From: Psychrobacillus sp. OK028
Lineage (GTDB): Bacteria > Bacillota > Bacilli > Bacillales_A > Planococcaceae
Direction: 5' to 3'
NCBI RefSeq assembly: GCF_900103605.1
Contig: NZ_FNHY01000003.1
Coordinates: 1-64,000 of the forward strand
Length of the DNA: 64,000 nt
Translations under genes and position numbers: made by a program
Notes under the pieces: model-generated
What the model saw: the letters and a program-made list of their open reading frames with translations, nothing else
Told to the model about the DNA's origin: nothing
Databases searched by the model: none
Shown here: positions 63,320 through 64,000 of the stretch, one piece after another
How positions within the stretch are numbered: the stretch's first letter is position 1
How the letters are laid out: every line of letters begins with the position of its first letter

Positions 63320-64000
63320 GCTAAAACAAATAATCGCTTTAAATAAAGATAAAACAATTGGTTTTGTTCCCACGATGGGTTATTTGCACGAAGGTCATCT
63401 GGCTCTATTAAACAAGGCAAGAAGCGAAAATGAATTAGTAGTGGCGAGTATTTTCGTCAATCCTGCCCAATTTGGACCAAATGAAGACTTAGATCGGTAC
63501 CCAAGAGATATCAAAAGAGACACACAGCTAGCGACGAATGCAGGGGTAGATATAATATTCATACCAACGCCAGAACAGATGTATCCATTTGACAGTGGCA
63601 TTTCAATTACTGTAGGAGACCTTTCGACAAAACTGTGTGGTGAGAGCAGACCTGGTCATTTTGATGGAGTACTTAAAGTGATCACTAAATTATTTCATCT
63701 CGTTCAGCCTACGAAAGCGTATTTTGGACAAAAGGATGCACAGCAGTTAGCGATTATTGAGACATTTGTGAATGCGTATAACTTTCCTGTTGAAATAGTT
63801 CGAGTACAGACAGTGAGAGAATCAGACGGTCTTGCAAAAAGTTCTCGTAATGTATTTTTAAATGAAAAGGAACGGTCAGAGGCTATTCATTTGTATAAAG
63901 CTTTGCAGTTAGCGACTATTAGGTGGGAAGAAACAAAGGATTTAACAGCAGCCATTACAATAGGGAAAGATCATATTGAAAGTAACACCTCTGGTAAAAT
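63294..64000 (+). CDS. panC: Pantothenate synthetase (partial, runs off the window)
   Basis: The first 235 codons are present and stay open to the window end. The enzyme joins pantoate and beta-alanine with [19 protein letters not shown] holds the HxGH motif, and [27 protein letters not shown] and [10 protein letters not shown] (KMSKS-like) follow. The ATG lies 26 bases inside panB with TATGGAGG upstream, so the two are coupled. panD, the next gene in B. subtilis, would be outside the window. Confidence 0.95.
   Translation, partial: MQTVETINELKQIIALNKDKTIGFVPTMGYLHEGHLALLNKARSENELVVASIFVNPAQFGPNEDLDRYPRDIKRDTQLATNAGVDIIFIPTPEQMYPFDSGISITVGDLSTKLCGESRPGHFDGVLKVITKLFHLVQPTKAYFGQKDAQQLAIIETFVNAYNFPVEIVRVQTVRESDGLAKSSRNVFLNEKERSEAIHLYKALQLATIRWEETKDLTAAITIGKDHIESNTSGK

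Overview
The window is chromosomal DNA from a low-GC, endospore-forming Firmicute. Sporulation and germination genes (spoIIAA-spoIIAB-sigF, spoVAF, spoIVA, sleB-ypeB), menaquinone genes, bacillithiol genes and Bacillus-type ResABCDE all point to Bacillales. Gene order follows the spoIIA-to-panB part of the Bacillus subtilis map almost throughout. The set of missing genes and the AT-rich, repeat-bearing intergenic spaces suggest the Planococcaceae side (Psychrobacillus/Sporosarcina/Lysinibacillus-like); that placement is inference. No prophage, IS element, CRISPR array, rRNA or tRNA was seen.

Layout. 1-5.4 kb: spoIIA operon with a likely sigma-H promoter and Spo0A boxes, spoVAF fused directly behind sigF, lysA, a 33-aa membrane peptide and an orphan ribT. 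5.4-9.2 kb: a DUF309 gene, scpA-scpB (chromosome condensation), a D,D-carboxypeptidase that seems to start at ATT, and rluB. 9.2-17.1 kb: resABC (cytochrome c maturation), resDE (redox two-component system), then sigX-rsiX behind an apparent sigma-X autoregulatory promoter. 17.1-19.3 kb: a 21-bp periodic repeat array, an FMN riboswitch with terminator, ribU, dispersed repeats and ferredoxin. 19.3-30 kb: ypbB-recS, a LysM protein, a CBS protein, a phosphoesterase, ypdA, asparaginase, prsW, sleB-ypeB and a PilZ protein. 30-38 kb: cmk, an acyltransferase, an S1-like protein, der, gpsA, yphE, yphF, spoIVA. 38-50 kb: hbs, folE-mtrB, hepS-menG-hepT, ndk, cheR, and the aromatic supraoperon aroC-aroB-aroH-hisC-tyrA-aroA without trp genes. 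50-57 kb: ypiA-ypiB-ypiF, qcrABC, DUF1405, a YugP-type peptidase, a YitT protein. 57-64 kb: ypjD, dapB, mgsA, bshA, cca, birA, panB and the start of panC.

Most genes are housekeeping. They cover forespore gene activation and germination, respiratory electron flow (menaquinone synthesis, bc complex, cytochrome c maturation and its ResDE control), chorismate and aromatic amino acid synthesis, and cofactors (riboflavin uptake, folate, biotin, pantothenate, bacillithiol).

The most unusual material is intergenic. Two arrays have different core motifs but exactly the same 21-bp period (17155-17310 and 42480-42553), with a weaker 21-bp pair near 56292. A roughly 100-bp dispersed repeat occurs in several copies. 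The panB leader folds as an attenuator-like pair of competing hairpins. Several B. subtilis neighbours (spoVAA-E, spmAB, trpEDCFBA, bshB1) are missing from their usual places. I found no clear new multi-gene system.
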